A DNA stretch of 64,000 nt, taken from positions 62,001-126,000 of the forward strand of contig CAWGLV010000001.1 in assembly GCA_963823495.1 (NCBI GenBank), written 5' to 3'. The notes beneath the pieces were generated by a model, which worked only from the letters and a program-made list of their open reading frames with translations, was not told the DNA's origin and did no database searches. Positions within the stretch are counted from its first letter, which is position 1; each line of letters begins with the position of its first letter. Position numbers and translations under genes: made by a program. The DNA comes from DATDAH01 sp963823495 (GTDB lineage: Bacteria > Actinomycetota > Acidimicrobiia > Acidimicrobiales > DATDAH01). Below are positions 46,130 to 55,498 of this stretch, in pieces.

Positions 46130-46689
46130 CAGCCCTGGACCCCGGCGTCGTCCTCGGCTTCGAGCTCGTCGCCCGCGGGCGGCCGCTTGGCCAGGACCAC
46201 CGCACCCACCACCGCGATCGTCAGCAACAGCGCGGTGATCTCGAAGGCGAACACGTAGTCGCTGAAGAGGACCCGGGACAACGCCTCGACGTTGGGACGG
46301 TCGCCGAACCCGGCCGTGAGGGCGTCGGCACCGGTGACGGGGGCATCGGTGGCGAAGACCAGCACCACCAGCAGCAGGCCCAGGGTGGCGGCCCCGGCGA
46401 GGATGGCCAGAGGGCGCTGACCCCGCAACGGCTCCTCCCGCAGGGACTCGGCCTTGTCGACCCCCAGCAGCATGATGACGAACAGGAACAGGATGACGAT
46501 GGCCCCGGCGTAGACGATCACCTGCACGGCGGCCAGCAGGTGGGCCTCCTGGGCGACGAACAGGACCGCCACCCCGAACAGCGTCCCGACCAGGGAGAGC
46601 GCGTTGTGCACCGGGTTGCGGAAGGCGATGACGCCGACGGCGCCGGTCAACACGATCACTGCGCTGATGCCGAAGACCACGGTCTCCAT
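46129..46689 (-). CDS. nuoJ: NADH-quinone oxidoreductase subunit J (operon 2)
   Basis: A membrane subunit, 186 residues. Core sequence is NPVHNALSLVGTLFGVAVLF and AVQVIVYAGAIVILFLFVIM. The charged C-terminal tail (DELEAEDDAGVQG) is longer than in operon 1. The start overlaps the nuoI stop (TGATG). Confidence 0.95.
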   Translation of the reverse strand: METVVFGISAVIVLTGAVGVIAFRNPVHNALSLVGTLFGVAVLFVAQEAHLLAAVQVIVYAGAIVILFLFVIMLLGVDKAESLREEPLRGQRPLAILAGAATLGLLLVVLVFATDAPVTGADALTAGFGDRPNVEALSRVLFSDYVFAFEITALLLTIAVVGAVVLAKRPPAGDELEAEDDAGVQG

Positions 46690-47324
46690 CAGTGGCCTGC
46701 GCCTTCGTCGCCGGCCCCGCCGTCCTCGGCCTCGAGCGCGCCCGACTGGCCGCGCTCGGGAGCCCGCACGCCATAACCCAGCTCGCCCGACCAGGACGCC
46801 ACGCCCTCGTAGGCCGCGTTGCCGGAAGGGGCGGTGGCCCGCATCCACGCCGAGGTGAAGAGGTCCTCGCCCTCGCGCCAGTCCTCCCAGGCCAGCTTCT
46901 GGGGCATACCGTCGTCGTCCACCAGGAGCTCGTCGCGGGTGTAGATGGCGTCCTGGCGGTTGGTGAAGGAGAACTCGAACAGCTTGGACTCGGTGATGGC
47001 CTCCGTGGGACAGGCCTCCACGCACAGGTCACAGTGGATGCAGCGCAGGTAGTTGATCTCGTAGATGAAGCCCCAGCGCTCGCCCGGGCTGACCGGGTCG
47101 TCGGGGGGGTTGTCGGCCCCGCGCACGTAGATGCACTTGGCCGGGCACACACCGGCGCAGAGCTCGCACCCGATGCACTTCTCCATGCCGTCCTCGTAGC
47201 GGTTGAGGACGTGACGGCCGTGGAGGCGGACCGGCTTGGGCGCCTTCTGCTCCGGGTACGGGGCGGTGACCCGGTCCTCCCACAGCTTCTTGAAGGTGAC
47301 CCAGAACCCCTGCGTGTAGCCCAT
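46689..47324 (-). CDS. nuoI: NADH-quinone oxidoreductase subunit I (operon 2)
   Basis: A 211-residue [4Fe-4S] subunit. Cluster motifs are CIGCELCAGVCPAKC (about 53-67) and CIHCDLCVEACP (about 97-108). A C-terminal extension of about 50 residues, Gly/Ala/Glu-rich, is absent from operon 1 NuoI. The start overlaps the nuoH stop. Confidence 0.96.
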   Translation of the reverse strand: MGYTQGFWVTFKKLWEDRVTAPYPEQKAPKPVRLHGRHVLNRYEDGMEKCIGCELCAGVCPAKCIYVRGADNPPDDPVSPGERWGFIYEINYLRCIHCDLCVEACPTEAITESKLFEFSFTNRQDAIYTRDELLVDDDGMPQKLAWEDWREGEDLFTSAWMRATAPSGNAAYEGVASWSGELGYGVRAPERGQSGALEAEDGGAGDEGAGH

Positions 47325-48541
47325 CAGTCGAACACCTCCAGCCCGGCGGAGGACTCACGGTCCCCGCGGGCGGTGGCGATCGCGCGCTGCAGCAGACCGA
47401 GCGACACCGCGCCGATCAGGACGATGCCGGCGGCCACCGCGAACTGGTTCCACTCCTCGTCGCGGGCGATGCGGATGGCGGCCAGCAGGATGAGCCAGCC
47501 CAGGGCCAGGGGGATCAGCAGCTTCCACCCCAGGTCCATGAGCTGGTCGTACCGGAACCGGGGCAGGGTCGCCCGGAACCAGACGAACAGGAAGAGGAAG
47601 CAGAACACCTTGGCGAAGAACCAGATCGGCCCCCACATCAGGTCCGGGCCGAACAGCATGGGGCCGGCCGGTCCGCCGAGGAACAGGGTGACGATGATCG
47701 CCGACATGGTGATCACGTTCATGAACTCGGCCAGGAAGAACAGGGCGAAGCGGATCGAGCTGTACTCGGTGTGGAAGCCACCGACGATCTCCTGCTCGGC
47801 CTCGACCAGGTCGAAGGGCGGCCGGTTGAGCTCGGCGGTACCGGCGAGCACGAAGATCACGAACGGCACGACACCGGCGGTCCAGAGGTTCCAACTGGGG
47901 ACCTCGAAGCCGAGGACACTCGTCGTCGCCGCCTGGGCGTCCACGATGGCGTTGGTCGAGAGGCTGCCGGTGAGCAGGACCACCGCGGCCACCGACAGGC
48001 CGAGGGCGGCCTCGTAGGAGACCATCTGGGCCGTGGCCCGCACCGAGCCGAGCAAGGGGTACTTCGAGCCCGAGGACCAGCCGGCCAACATGACGCCGTA
48101 GATCGCGATCGAGGACAGCGCCAGGAACAGGAGGATGCCGACCGGCGGGTCGGCCACCTGCAGGAAGGTGTCGTGGCCGAACATCGACACCACGCCCGTC
48201 TCGTCGCCGTCGAAGTTGCCCCCGACGGGCACGATGCAGAAGACCACGAACGCGGGGATGATCGACAGGTACGGCGCCAGGCGGAAGACGCCGAGGTCGG
48301 CCCGCAGGGGCTTGAGGTCCTCCTTGAAGAAGAACTTCACCCCGTCGGCGAAGGTCTGGAACAGGCCCCACGGCCCGGCCAGGTCGGGCCCGATGCGGTT
48401 CTGCATGTCGCTGATGAGCTTGCGCTCGAACCAGATCATCAGCATCACGGCCACGAGCAGGAAGGCGAAGACGACCACGACCTTCAACAGGACGATGAGC
48501 ACCTCGGCCAGGCCGATGCCGCCGGAGAGGAGGGGGTCCAT
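47324..48541 (-). CDS. nuoH: NADH-quinone oxidoreductase subunit H (operon 2)
   Basis: The quinone-tunnel membrane subunit, 405 residues. It shows MQNRIGPDLAGPWGLFQTFA, NRPPFDLVEAEQEIVGGFHT and TLPRFRYDQLMDLGWKLLIP. The C-terminal hydrophobic extension is longer than in operon 1. The ATG overlaps the nuoG stop by one base. Confidence 0.97.
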   Translation of the reverse strand: MDPLLSGGIGLAEVLIVLLKVVVVFAFLLVAVMLMIWFERKLISDMQNRIGPDLAGPWGLFQTFADGVKFFFKEDLKPLRADLGVFRLAPYLSIIPAFVVFCIVPVGGNFDGDETGVVSMFGHDTFLQVADPPVGILLFLALSSIAIYGVMLAGWSSGSKYPLLGSVRATAQMVSYEAALGLSVAAVVLLTGSLSTNAIVDAQAATTSVLGFEVPSWNLWTAGVVPFVIFVLAGTAELNRPPFDLVEAEQEIVGGFHTEYSSIRFALFFLAEFMNVITMSAIIVTLFLGGPAGPMLFGPDLMWGPIWFFAKVFCFLFLFVWFRATLPRFRYDQLMDLGWKLLIPLALGWLILLAAIRIARDEEWNQFAVAAGIVLIGAVSLGLLQRAIATARGDRESSAGLEVFD

Positions 48542-50961
48542 CAGATCCTCTCCACCCGGACGTCGGTCACGACCTCGCCGTCGCTGATCAGGTCGCCGCC
48601 GCCGCCGCCCGGGGCGTTGAAGGCCATCACCGCGCTGTCCCTGGGCACGCCGGGGTCCGAGGTGGCCGACGCGGTCACCGAACCGCGGGCCGAGGTGATC
48701 TTGACGGGTGTGCCGGGATCGACACCGAGCTGGTCGAAGTCATGGGGGCTGAGGCGCACCGTCGCGGGCCGGGCCAGCTTGGCGATGGTCGGGGCGTGCT
48801 GGACCATCGTGGCCTGGTCGTACATGCTGCGGCCGCTGGCCAGGCGCAGGGAGTAGTTGTCGGCCAGGGGCAGGGCCGGACCGGCGCCGACGGGCTTCGG
48901 CGGCACCGAGGTGCCCTCCACCACCACGCCGTCGCCGCCCGCCGCGACCAGGCGGGCCCCCAGGCCGGCATGGGTCGGGGCGACGGCCTCGATCTCGGTC
49001 AACAGGTCCTCCACCGAGGCCACACCGAGGTCGGCGCCGAGCCGGGCCGCCAGGTCGGCGGCGATGATCCAGTCCTCGCGGGCGGTGCCGGGCGCGGTGA
49101 CCCGCCGGGCGACCGTGCTCACCCGGCCCTCGAGGTTGGTGGTCGTGCCGTCGACTTCGGCGTAGCCGGCCGCGGGCAGCACGACGTCGGCCTCGGCCGC
49201 CGAGTCGGTGAGGAAGAGGTCCAGGGCGATGACCGTGCCCACGCCCTCGAGGGCCCGGCGGGCGAGGGCCCGGTCGGGGGCGTCCTGGAGCGGGTCGGCG
49301 CCGAGCAGCACGAGCACGTCGAGGCGACCCTCCGCGGCCGCTCGCAGCATGGCCACGGCGTCCATTCCCGCCGCGGTCGGCACCGACGGCCACGCCTCGG
49401 CCAACGCGACCCGGCCGGTGTCGAGGGGAGTGCGTCCGGGCAACAGCCCCGGCGCCAGACCCATGTCCAGGGCACCGTGCAGGTTGCCCCGGCGCAGGGT
49501 GGAGAGGAAGCGGACCCGGTCCCCCAGGGCGGCCAACGCGAGCGCGGCCCGAACGGTGGCGTCGGCGTCCTCGGCCAGGGACGGGCGGCCCAGCAGCACC
49601 ACGATCGGGCCGTCCCCCAGCCGGTCGGCGTCGATCACGGCCTGGACCGCGGCGGGCGCACCCCCCGGGCCGTGGAGCTCGGTGTGGGTGGCGTAGGGAC
49701 TGAGGCCGGAGGTGGCCGGCGCGATCTCGACGAGGCGGACGTCGTCCTCGACCGCGGCGTGGCGCAGGCGCAGATAGAGGACGCCCAGCTCCTCCTTCAG
49801 GTCGGGGCCGAGGAGCACCACCGTGGTGCCCGGGGCACAGGCCTCGTCGATGGTCGCCTTCGGGAGCCCGAGCACGAGATCGGCGGGCAGGCCGTCGCCC
49901 AGTTGGGCGTCGACGTTGTCGGTGCCCAACACGCCCTTGGCCAACTTGGCCCAGGCGTAGGCGGACTCGTTGGTGAGGCGGGCGCCACCGATGACCCCGA
50001 TGCGGTCCGCGGGCGCGGCCGCCAGTGCCTCGGCCGCCCGGCCCAGGGCCTCGGACCAGCGGGCGGTGGTCAGGCCGTGGCCGCCGGGGGTCCGCACGAG
50101 CGGCTCACCCAGGCGGTCGGGGTTGTTGACCACGGAGAAGCCGAAACGACCCTTGTCACAGAGCCAACCCCAGTTCACCGGGTCCACGTCCACGCCGGAG
50201 TAGCGCAGCACGTCGTCACGGGAGGACTGGATGGCCACCCGGCAGCCCACCGAGCAGGTGGTGCAGGTGGACTCGGCGTTGGCCAGGTCCCAGGGTCGGG
50301 CCCGGAAGCGGAAGGGCCCGGCGGTCAGGGCGCCCACCGGGCAGATCTGCACGGTGTTGCCGCTGAAGTACGACGAGAAGGGGTGATCCGGGAAGGTGTT
50401 GACCTGGGTGGAGGCGCCGCGGCCGATGAAGGAGATGAGCGGGTCGCCGGCCACGTCCTTGGCGAACCGGGTGCAGCGGTCACAGAGGATGCAGCGCTCC
50501 CGGTCCAACAGGACGACGTCGTTGACGGGTATGGGCTTGGCGTAGTGGCGCTTCTCCTCGACGAACCGGCTCTCACCGGGGCCGTAGGCCATGGTCTGGT
50601 CCTGCAGGGGGCACTCCCCGCCCTTGTCGCAGACCGGGCAGTCGAGCGGGTGGTTGACCAGGAGGAACTCGAGGATCCCGTCCTGGGCCTTCTGGGTGGC
50701 CGCGCTCTGGGTGTCGACGACCATGTCGGGGGCCACTTCGATCATGCAGGCCGGCTGCAGGGCCGGGCCCCGGCCGCTGTCGATGTCGACCACGCACATG
50801 CGGCACATGCCCACCGGCTTCATGCGCGGGTGGTAGCAGAAGTGCGGGATGTAGGTCCCGGCCCGCTCGGCGGCGGCGATGACCAGCTCGCCCTCGTCGG
50901 CCTCGACGGGCTCGCCGTTGACCGTGATGTTCACCGTCTCGCGTTCCTCAGACACCGGCAC
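48541..50961 (-). CDS. nuoG: NADH-quinone oxidoreductase subunit G (operon 2)
   Basis: The large Fe-S subunit of the NADH module, 806 residues. The N-terminal [2Fe-2S] ferredoxin domain has CYHPRMKPVGMCRMCVVD, a His-containing motif follows (HPLDCPVCDKGGECPLQ), then CILCDRCTRF, and the N7-type motif CTTCSVGC with a later Cys. The remainder is a molybdopterin-oxidoreductase-like fold without evident cofactor residues. The start (GTG 50961) overlaps nuoF by 14 nt. Confidence 0.96.
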   Translation of the reverse strand: MPVSEERETVNITVNGEPVEADEGELVIAAAERAGTYIPHFCYHPRMKPVGMCRMCVVDIDSGRGPALQPACMIEVAPDMVVDTQSAATQKAQDGILEFLLVNHPLDCPVCDKGGECPLQDQTMAYGPGESRFVEEKRHYAKPIPVNDVVLLDRERCILCDRCTRFAKDVAGDPLISFIGRGASTQVNTFPDHPFSSYFSGNTVQICPVGALTAGPFRFRARPWDLANAESTCTTCSVGCRVAIQSSRDDVLRYSGVDVDPVNWGWLCDKGRFGFSVVNNPDRLGEPLVRTPGGHGLTTARWSEALGRAAEALAAAPADRIGVIGGARLTNESAYAWAKLAKGVLGTDNVDAQLGDGLPADLVLGLPKATIDEACAPGTTVVLLGPDLKEELGVLYLRLRHAAVEDDVRLVEIAPATSGLSPYATHTELHGPGGAPAAVQAVIDADRLGDGPIVVLLGRPSLAEDADATVRAALALAALGDRVRFLSTLRRGNLHGALDMGLAPGLLPGRTPLDTGRVALAEAWPSVPTAAGMDAVAMLRAAAEGRLDVLVLLGADPLQDAPDRALARRALEGVGTVIALDLFLTDSAAEADVVLPAAGYAEVDGTTTNLEGRVSTVARRVTAPGTAREDWIIAADLAARLGADLGVASVEDLLTEIEAVAPTHAGLGARLVAAGGDGVVVEGTSVPPKPVGAGPALPLADNYSLRLASGRSMYDQATMVQHAPTIAKLARPATVRLSPHDFDQLGVDPGTPVKITSARGSVTASATSDPGVPRDSAVMAFNAPGGGGGDLISDGEVVTDVRVERI

Positions 50962-52315
50962 CGTCCTTGCCGGCCACCGGGGCGGGGCGGATGGCCACCG
51001 GCACCGTGGTCGAGACCGGCTCGGCCTTGGCGATGTAGGCGTCGTACTCGTCCCGGAAGCGGTCGATCGTGGACAGGATGGGCGACACCGCCGAGGGACC
51101 GAGGGGGCAGATCGTGGTCATCCGGGGCGGCCAGGCCAGCCCGGGGCTGATGTTGTCACAGACGTCCCTCAGCAGGTCCAGGTCCGAGGGGCGGCCGTAG
51201 CCGTCGAGGATCCGGCGCATGATCTTGGCCAGCCAGTTCGTGCCCTCCCGACAGGGGGTGCACTTGCCGCAGGACTCGTTGGAGAAGAAACGGACGACCC
51301 GCCAGGCGGCGCGGACGACGTCGGTGGTCTCGTCCATGACGACCACCGCACCCGAGCCCATCATCGACCCGGCCTGGCCGATGGCGCCGGTCTCGAGCGG
51401 GAGATCCAGGTGCTCCTCGTAGAACCACGGAGCGGAGGCCCCGCCGGGGATGAAGCACTTGAGGGCCCGACCCGCGCGGATGCCACCGGCGTACTCGGGG
51501 TCATGGAGGAGGTCCCGGTAGGTGGTGGTGCCGAACTCGACCTCGTAGATGCCGGGGCGGGCCACGTGTCCCGACACGGCGAACAGGCGGGTCCCGCGGC
51601 TGGTCTCGGCCCCCTTGGCCGCAAAGGCCTCGCCGCCGTTGAGCACGATCCAGGGGAGGTTGGCGACCGTCTCGACGTTGTTGACGATCGTGGGCTGCAG
51701 GTACAGGCCCTTGGCCGCGGGGAAGAACGGCGGCTTGAGGCGGGGCATGCCCCGGTTGCCCTCGAGGCTCTCGATGAGGGCGGTCTCCTCGCCCACGATG
51801 TAGGCGCCCGCGCCCCAGGCCAGCACCACGTCACAGGAGAAGTCCGAGCCGTTGATCGAGCGGCCGACGTAGCCCTTGGCGTAGGCGTCGTTGAGGGCCT
51901 GGGCCAGCCGCTCCTGGGCGAGGGCCATCTCGCCCCGGACATAGAGGAAGACCTGGGCGGCGCCGACCGCATAGGCGCAGATGAGGGCGCCCTCGATGAT
52001 CTGGTGGGGGTCGCGCTCCATGAGGGCGCGGTCCTTGTAGGTGCCCGGCTCGCTCTCGTCGCCGTTGACGACGACGTAGCGGGGCCAGACCCCAGGCGGG
52101 CAGAAGCCCCACTTCACCCCGGCGGGGAAGCCCGCGCCGCCCCGCCCGAGGAGGCTGGCGGCCTTGACCTCGTCCACGATCTCGCTCGGGGGCCGGGACA
52201 GGGCGGCCTTCAGGCCGTCGTAGCCCCCGGTGCGCTCATAGCCCTCGATGGTGAAGGCGTCGTCCTGGCCGAAGCGACGGGAGACGATCCGCTCGGCGGC
52301 GGGCAGGGCGGCCAT
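50948..52315 (-). CDS. nuoF: NADH-quinone oxidoreductase subunit F (operon 2)
   Basis: The NADH- and FMN-binding subunit, 455 residues. It shows GRGGAGFPAGVKWGF (about 58-72), NGDESEPGTYKDR, GEETALIESLEGNRG and the N3 cluster motif ESCGKCTPCREGT with the later TTICPLGPSAV. This gene, with nuoE and nuoG, is what operon 1 lacks. The start overlaps the nuoE stop (TGATG). Confidence 0.97.
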   Translation of the reverse strand: MAALPAAERIVSRRFGQDDAFTIEGYERTGGYDGLKAALSRPPSEIVDEVKAASLLGRGGAGFPAGVKWGFCPPGVWPRYVVVNGDESEPGTYKDRALMERDPHQIIEGALICAYAVGAAQVFLYVRGEMALAQERLAQALNDAYAKGYVGRSINGSDFSCDVVLAWGAGAYIVGEETALIESLEGNRGMPRLKPPFFPAAKGLYLQPTIVNNVETVANLPWIVLNGGEAFAAKGAETSRGTRLFAVSGHVARPGIYEVEFGTTTYRDLLHDPEYAGGIRAGRALKCFIPGGASAPWFYEEHLDLPLETGAIGQAGSMMGSGAVVVMDETTDVVRAAWRVVRFFSNESCGKCTPCREGTNWLAKIMRRILDGYGRPSDLDLLRDVCDNISPGLAWPPRMTTICPLGPSAVSPILSTIDRFRDEYDAYIAKAEPVSTTVPVAIRPAPVAGKDGAGV

Positions 52316-52980
52316 CAGGCGCTCCCCGTGCTTCCCGCTCGGGGCGACGCCGTCGCCCGGCCGCTCGGGCCCTCGGCCGGGGCGGCGGCCAGCCACGGGG
52401 GCTCCTCGCCGGACTCGGGGAGGGCGTTGCCGGCGGCCCGTTCGGGCGGGATGTGCTGGCGGATGCGGTGCAGGGTCCCGTGGGGAGGCACGTCGGCGGC
52501 GAGGCGGCCGGCCCGCAGTTCCTCCAGGAGCTGGTCCAGGTCGCCGGGCTCGAGGTTGGTGAAGTAGCGGTAGTTGACCTGGAGGCAGGGGGCCTCGGTG
52601 CAGGCGGCCTGGCACTCGACGTCCTCGAGGGTGAACAGGCCGTCGGCGGTGGTGTTGCCGGCTTTGACGTCGAGGGTCTCCTCGGCGTGCTCCAGCAGCT
52701 CCGCACCGCCCAGCAGCAGGCAGGAGATGTCGGTGCAGACGTTGACCAGGTAGCGCCCGACAGGCTCCCGCTTGAGCATCTCGTAGAACGAGCACGTGCC
52801 GAGGACCTCGGCCGGGGTGATCCCGACCAGCTCGGCGATGTGCTCCATGGCGTCGTCGGTGACATGGCCGTCCTGCTCCTGGGCCAGGTGCAGCAGGGGG
52901 ATGAGGGCCGAACGGGGACGGGGATACCGCGAGATGATCTCCCGGGCCAGTTCGGTGTTGTCGCGACTCAGGGGGGGCAT
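52315..52980 (-). CDS. nuoE: NADH-quinone oxidoreductase subunit E (operon 2)
   Basis: A thioredoxin-fold [2Fe-2S] subunit, 221 residues. Cluster ligands are in VCTDISC and ECQAACTEAPC (CX4C and CX3C), preceded by VLGTCSFYEML. The last about 20 residues are Gly/Ser/Arg-rich and are encoded by a GC-rich repeat also found beside nuoI of operon 1, so the tail may be an added element. Confidence 0.96.
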   Translation of the reverse strand: MPPLSRDNTELAREIISRYPRPRSALIPLLHLAQEQDGHVTDDAMEHIAELVGITPAEVLGTCSFYEMLKREPVGRYLVNVCTDISCLLLGGAELLEHAEETLDVKAGNTTADGLFTLEDVECQAACTEAPCLQVNYRYFTNLEPGDLDQLLEELRAGRLAADVPPHGTLHRIRQHIPPERAAGNALPESGEEPPWLAAAPAEGPSGRATASPRAGSTGSA

Positions 52981-52982
52981 GG

Positions 52983-54356
52983 CTAGCGGTCGACCTCACC
53001 CATGATCGGGTCCACCGAGGAGATGACGGCGACGGCGTCGGCCATGAGGCCGCCCCGCATCATGTGCGGGAGGGTCTGGAGGTTCGCGAAGCTGGGGCCT
53101 CGGACCCGCAGTCGGTAGGGCTTGGCGCCGCCATCGGACACGATGTAGCAGCCCAGCTCGCCCCGAGGCGATTCGACGGCCGCATAGGTCTCCCCGGCGG
53201 GGACCTGGAACCCCTCGGTGAACAGCTTGAAGTGGTGGATGAGCGCTTCCATCGACTCGTCGATGCGCGCCCGCGGCGGCGGGGTGACCTTCTTGTCCTG
53301 GACCCGGTAGTCGCCCGCGGGCATCTTCTCGACGATCTGGCGAACGAGCTTCATCGACTCGCGGACCTCATTGAGGCGGATGGCGTAGCGGTCGAAGGAG
53401 TCGCCGTAGGTGCCGACGACGACGTCGAAGTCCAGTTCGTCATAGGCCAGGTAGGGCTGGTCCCGGCGCAGGTCCCAGGCATAGCCGGTCGAGCGCAGGA
53501 TCGGGCCGGTGGCCCCGAGGGCCAGGGCCTCGTCCGCGGTGATGACCCCCACGCCCTGCAGGCGCTCCCGCCAGATGGGCTGGCCGGTCATGAGGGTGTC
53601 GTACTCCTCGAGACGGGGCGGGATCAGGTCCATGAGGGCCAGGACGTCCTCGTCCCAGCCGTCGGGCAGATCGGCGGCCACACCACCGGGGCGGATGTAG
53701 TTGTGGTTCATCCGCAGGCCGGTCACCGACTCGAAGAAGCGCAGGACCTCCTCGCGCTCCCGCCAGCCGAACAGCATCATCGAGACGGCGCCGAGGTCCA
53801 TGCCGTTGGTGGCCAGGAAGAGCAGGTGGCTGGAGATGCGGTTCATCTCGGTCATCAGCATCCGGATCCAGGTGGCCCGGACCGGGACCTCGACCCCCAG
53901 CAGCGCCTCGACGGCCAGGGAGAAGGCCAACTCGTTGAACAGGGGCGAGGCGTAGTCCATGCGGGTGACGTTGGTGGCGCCCTGGAGGTAGGTGAGGGTC
54001 TCGCCCGTCTTCTCCATGCCGGTGTGCAGGTAGCCGATGATCGGCTTGGTGCGCACCACGGTCTCGCCCTGGAGCTCGAGCATGAGCCGCAGCACGCCGT
54101 GGGTCGACGGGTGCTGGGGACCCATGTTGATGATCATCGTCTCGTCGGACCTGGTGACCTGGCCCTCGAGCGCGGCGGCCTCGGCCTCCGAGAGGCGGAG
54201 CACGGCACCCATCTCCCGTAGCCGCTCGAGCCCCGACCCCTCGGTGAGGCCCTGGCTCTCCTCGGAGGTCTGGGAGATGAGATCGGCCTCGGTGTCGCTC
54301 ACGGCCTCGGTGTCGCTCACGGCCTCGGTGTCGGTCACGGCCTCGGTGTCGCTCAT
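52983..54356 (-). CDS. nuoD: NADH-quinone oxidoreductase subunit D (operon 2), with tandem-repeat N-terminus
   Basis: The quinone-site subunit, 457 residues. The catalytic fold starts near residue 72 (IINMGPQHPSTHGVLRLMLE) and ends SSVDPIMGEVDR. Residues 2-24 are a near-perfect repeat of the hexapeptide DTEAVS, encoded by about four 18-bp units at 54294-54356. This unusual acidic leader is absent from the other NuoD. The ATG overlaps the nuoC stop by four bases. Confidence 0.96.
   Translation of the reverse strand: MSDTEAVTDTEAVSDTEAVSDTEADLISQTSEESQGLTEGSGLERLREMGAVLRLSEAEAAALEGQVTRSDETMIINMGPQHPSTHGVLRLMLELQGETVVRTKPIIGYLHTGMEKTGETLTYLQGATNVTRMDYASPLFNELAFSLAVEALLGVEVPVRATWIRMLMTEMNRISSHLLFLATNGMDLGAVSMMLFGWREREEVLRFFESVTGLRMNHNYIRPGGVAADLPDGWDEDVLALMDLIPPRLEEYDTLMTGQPIWRERLQGVGVITADEALALGATGPILRSTGYAWDLRRDQPYLAYDELDFDVVVGTYGDSFDRYAIRLNEVRESMKLVRQIVEKMPAGDYRVQDKKVTPPPRARIDESMEALIHHFKLFTEGFQVPAGETYAAVESPRGELGCYIVSDGGAKPYRLRVRGPSFANLQTLPHMMRGGLMADAVAVISSVDPIMGEVDR
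54294..54356 (-). repeat. 18-bp tandem repeat encoding the DTEAVS leader of NuoD
   Basis: About 3.5 in-frame 18-bp units, nearly identical, at the very start of nuoD in operon 2. Copy number could vary between strains without breaking the frame. Confidence 0.75.
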
Positions 54357-54886
54357 GGTCGCTGCTCGGCGCCGGCACCCTTGAACTGCACGGGGATGGC
54401 GCCCACGGCGTAGTCCTTGCGCAGGGGGTGTCCCTCCCAGTCCTCCGGCATGAGGATCCGGGTCAGGTCGGGATGGCCCGCGAAGGTGATGCCGAACAGG
54501 TCGAAGACCTCCCGCTCCAGGGCGTCGGCGCCAGGGTGCAGATCCACGATGGAGGCCACGGTGGGCTCGGCCTCGGGCACCTGGACGCGCAGCCGGGTGC
54601 GGGCCTTCTTCTCGTGGCTCAGGAGGGACACCACCAGCTCGAAGCGCTCGGGGGTCACGCCGGGGGCGACCTCGCGGTGGGGGTGGGCCAGGTAGTCGAC
54701 CGCGGTGAGGTCGATGCAGACCAGGTAGCCCTCGGCCCGAAGGCTGTCGACCAGGTCGCGGTACTGGTCACGAGAAGGGTGCAGGACCTCCTGACCGAGG
54801 GAGTCGGTGACCGGAACGCCGTGCTTCTCGGGCACCGGTTCCGGCTCGGGGGCCGCGTCCGCGTTCTCGACGCTCTCGTCACTCAC
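54353..54886 (-). CDS. nuoC: NADH-quinone oxidoreductase subunit C (operon 2)
   Basis: A 177-residue peripheral subunit. Family signature is LEREVFDLFGITFAGHPDLT (about 125-144), then MPEDWEGHPLRKDYAVG. It is smaller than operon 1 NuoC and lacks that protein's central insertion. GTG 54886 lies 6 nt after the nuoB stop. Confidence 0.95.
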   Translation of the reverse strand: MSDESVENADAAPEPEPVPEKHGVPVTDSLGQEVLHPSRDQYRDLVDSLRAEGYLVCIDLTAVDYLAHPHREVAPGVTPERFELVVSLLSHEKKARTRLRVQVPEAEPTVASIVDLHPGADALEREVFDLFGITFAGHPDLTRILMPEDWEGHPLRKDYAVGAIPVQFKGAGAEQRP

Positions 54887-54892
54887 CGGGAC

Positions 54893-55498
54893 CTAGTCCT
54901 TCGCGGTGGGCAGGAGGACACGGACGGTGCCGGTGCCGGTCTGGCCGTCGTGCTGGTCGATCGTGATCCCGGCCCCGCCGCCTGTGACCTCGCGTCGGCG
55001 GGTCAACTCACCGGAGCGGATCTGGGCGTGGAGGGTCAGGATGGCGTGCATGAGGGTCTGGGGGCCGGGCGGGCAACCGGGCGCGTAGACGTCCACGGGG
55101 ACGACCTGGTCGACACCCTGCACGATGGCGTAGTTGTTGAACATCCCGCCGCTGGACGCGCACACCCCCATGGAGATGACCCACTTGGGCTCCATCATCT
55201 GGTCGTGGATCTGACGCAGGACGGGGGCCATCTTCTGGGACACCCGGCCGGCCACGATCATCAGGTCGGCCTGCCGGGGCGAGGCCCGGAAGGTCTCCAT
55301 GCCGTAGCGGGCGAGGTCGTAGTGGGCGCCACCGGTGGCCATCATCTCGATGGCACAGCACGCCAGACCGAACGTGGCAGGCATCACGCTGCGGGCCCGG
55401 GCCCACTTGACCAGCTCCTCGAGGGTGCCGGTGACGAAGTTGTGGCTGAGCCCCTCGAGGCCCTTGTCGAGGAACCCGTCCTCCCGACGCTCCGGCAT
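54893..55498 (-). CDS. nuoB: NADH-quinone oxidoreductase subunit B (operon 2)
   Basis: The cluster N2 subunit, 201 residues. Cysteines are in GLACCAIEMMATGG (about 44-57), SMGVCASSGG and APGCPPGPQT. A C-terminal extension of about 40 residues ending LLPTAKD has no obvious role. The start overlaps the nuoA stop by one base. Confidence 0.97.
   Translation of the reverse strand: MPERREDGFLDKGLEGLSHNFVTGTLEELVKWARARSVMPATFGLACCAIEMMATGGAHYDLARYGMETFRASPRQADLMIVAGRVSQKMAPVLRQIHDQMMEPKWVISMGVCASSGGMFNNYAIVQGVDQVVPVDVYAPGCPPGPQTLMHAILTLHAQIRSGELTRRREVTGGGAGITIDQHDGQTGTGTVRVLLPTAKD

Noticed and set aside
48742..51150. 802-codon plus-strand open frame opposite nuoG (and similar long frames at 24515-26272, 44291-46258, 59045-60841)
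   Set aside because: Antisense shadows of high-GC genes: Gly/Arg/His/Asp-rich composition, no domains, and the opposite strand encodes recognised proteins across the full length.
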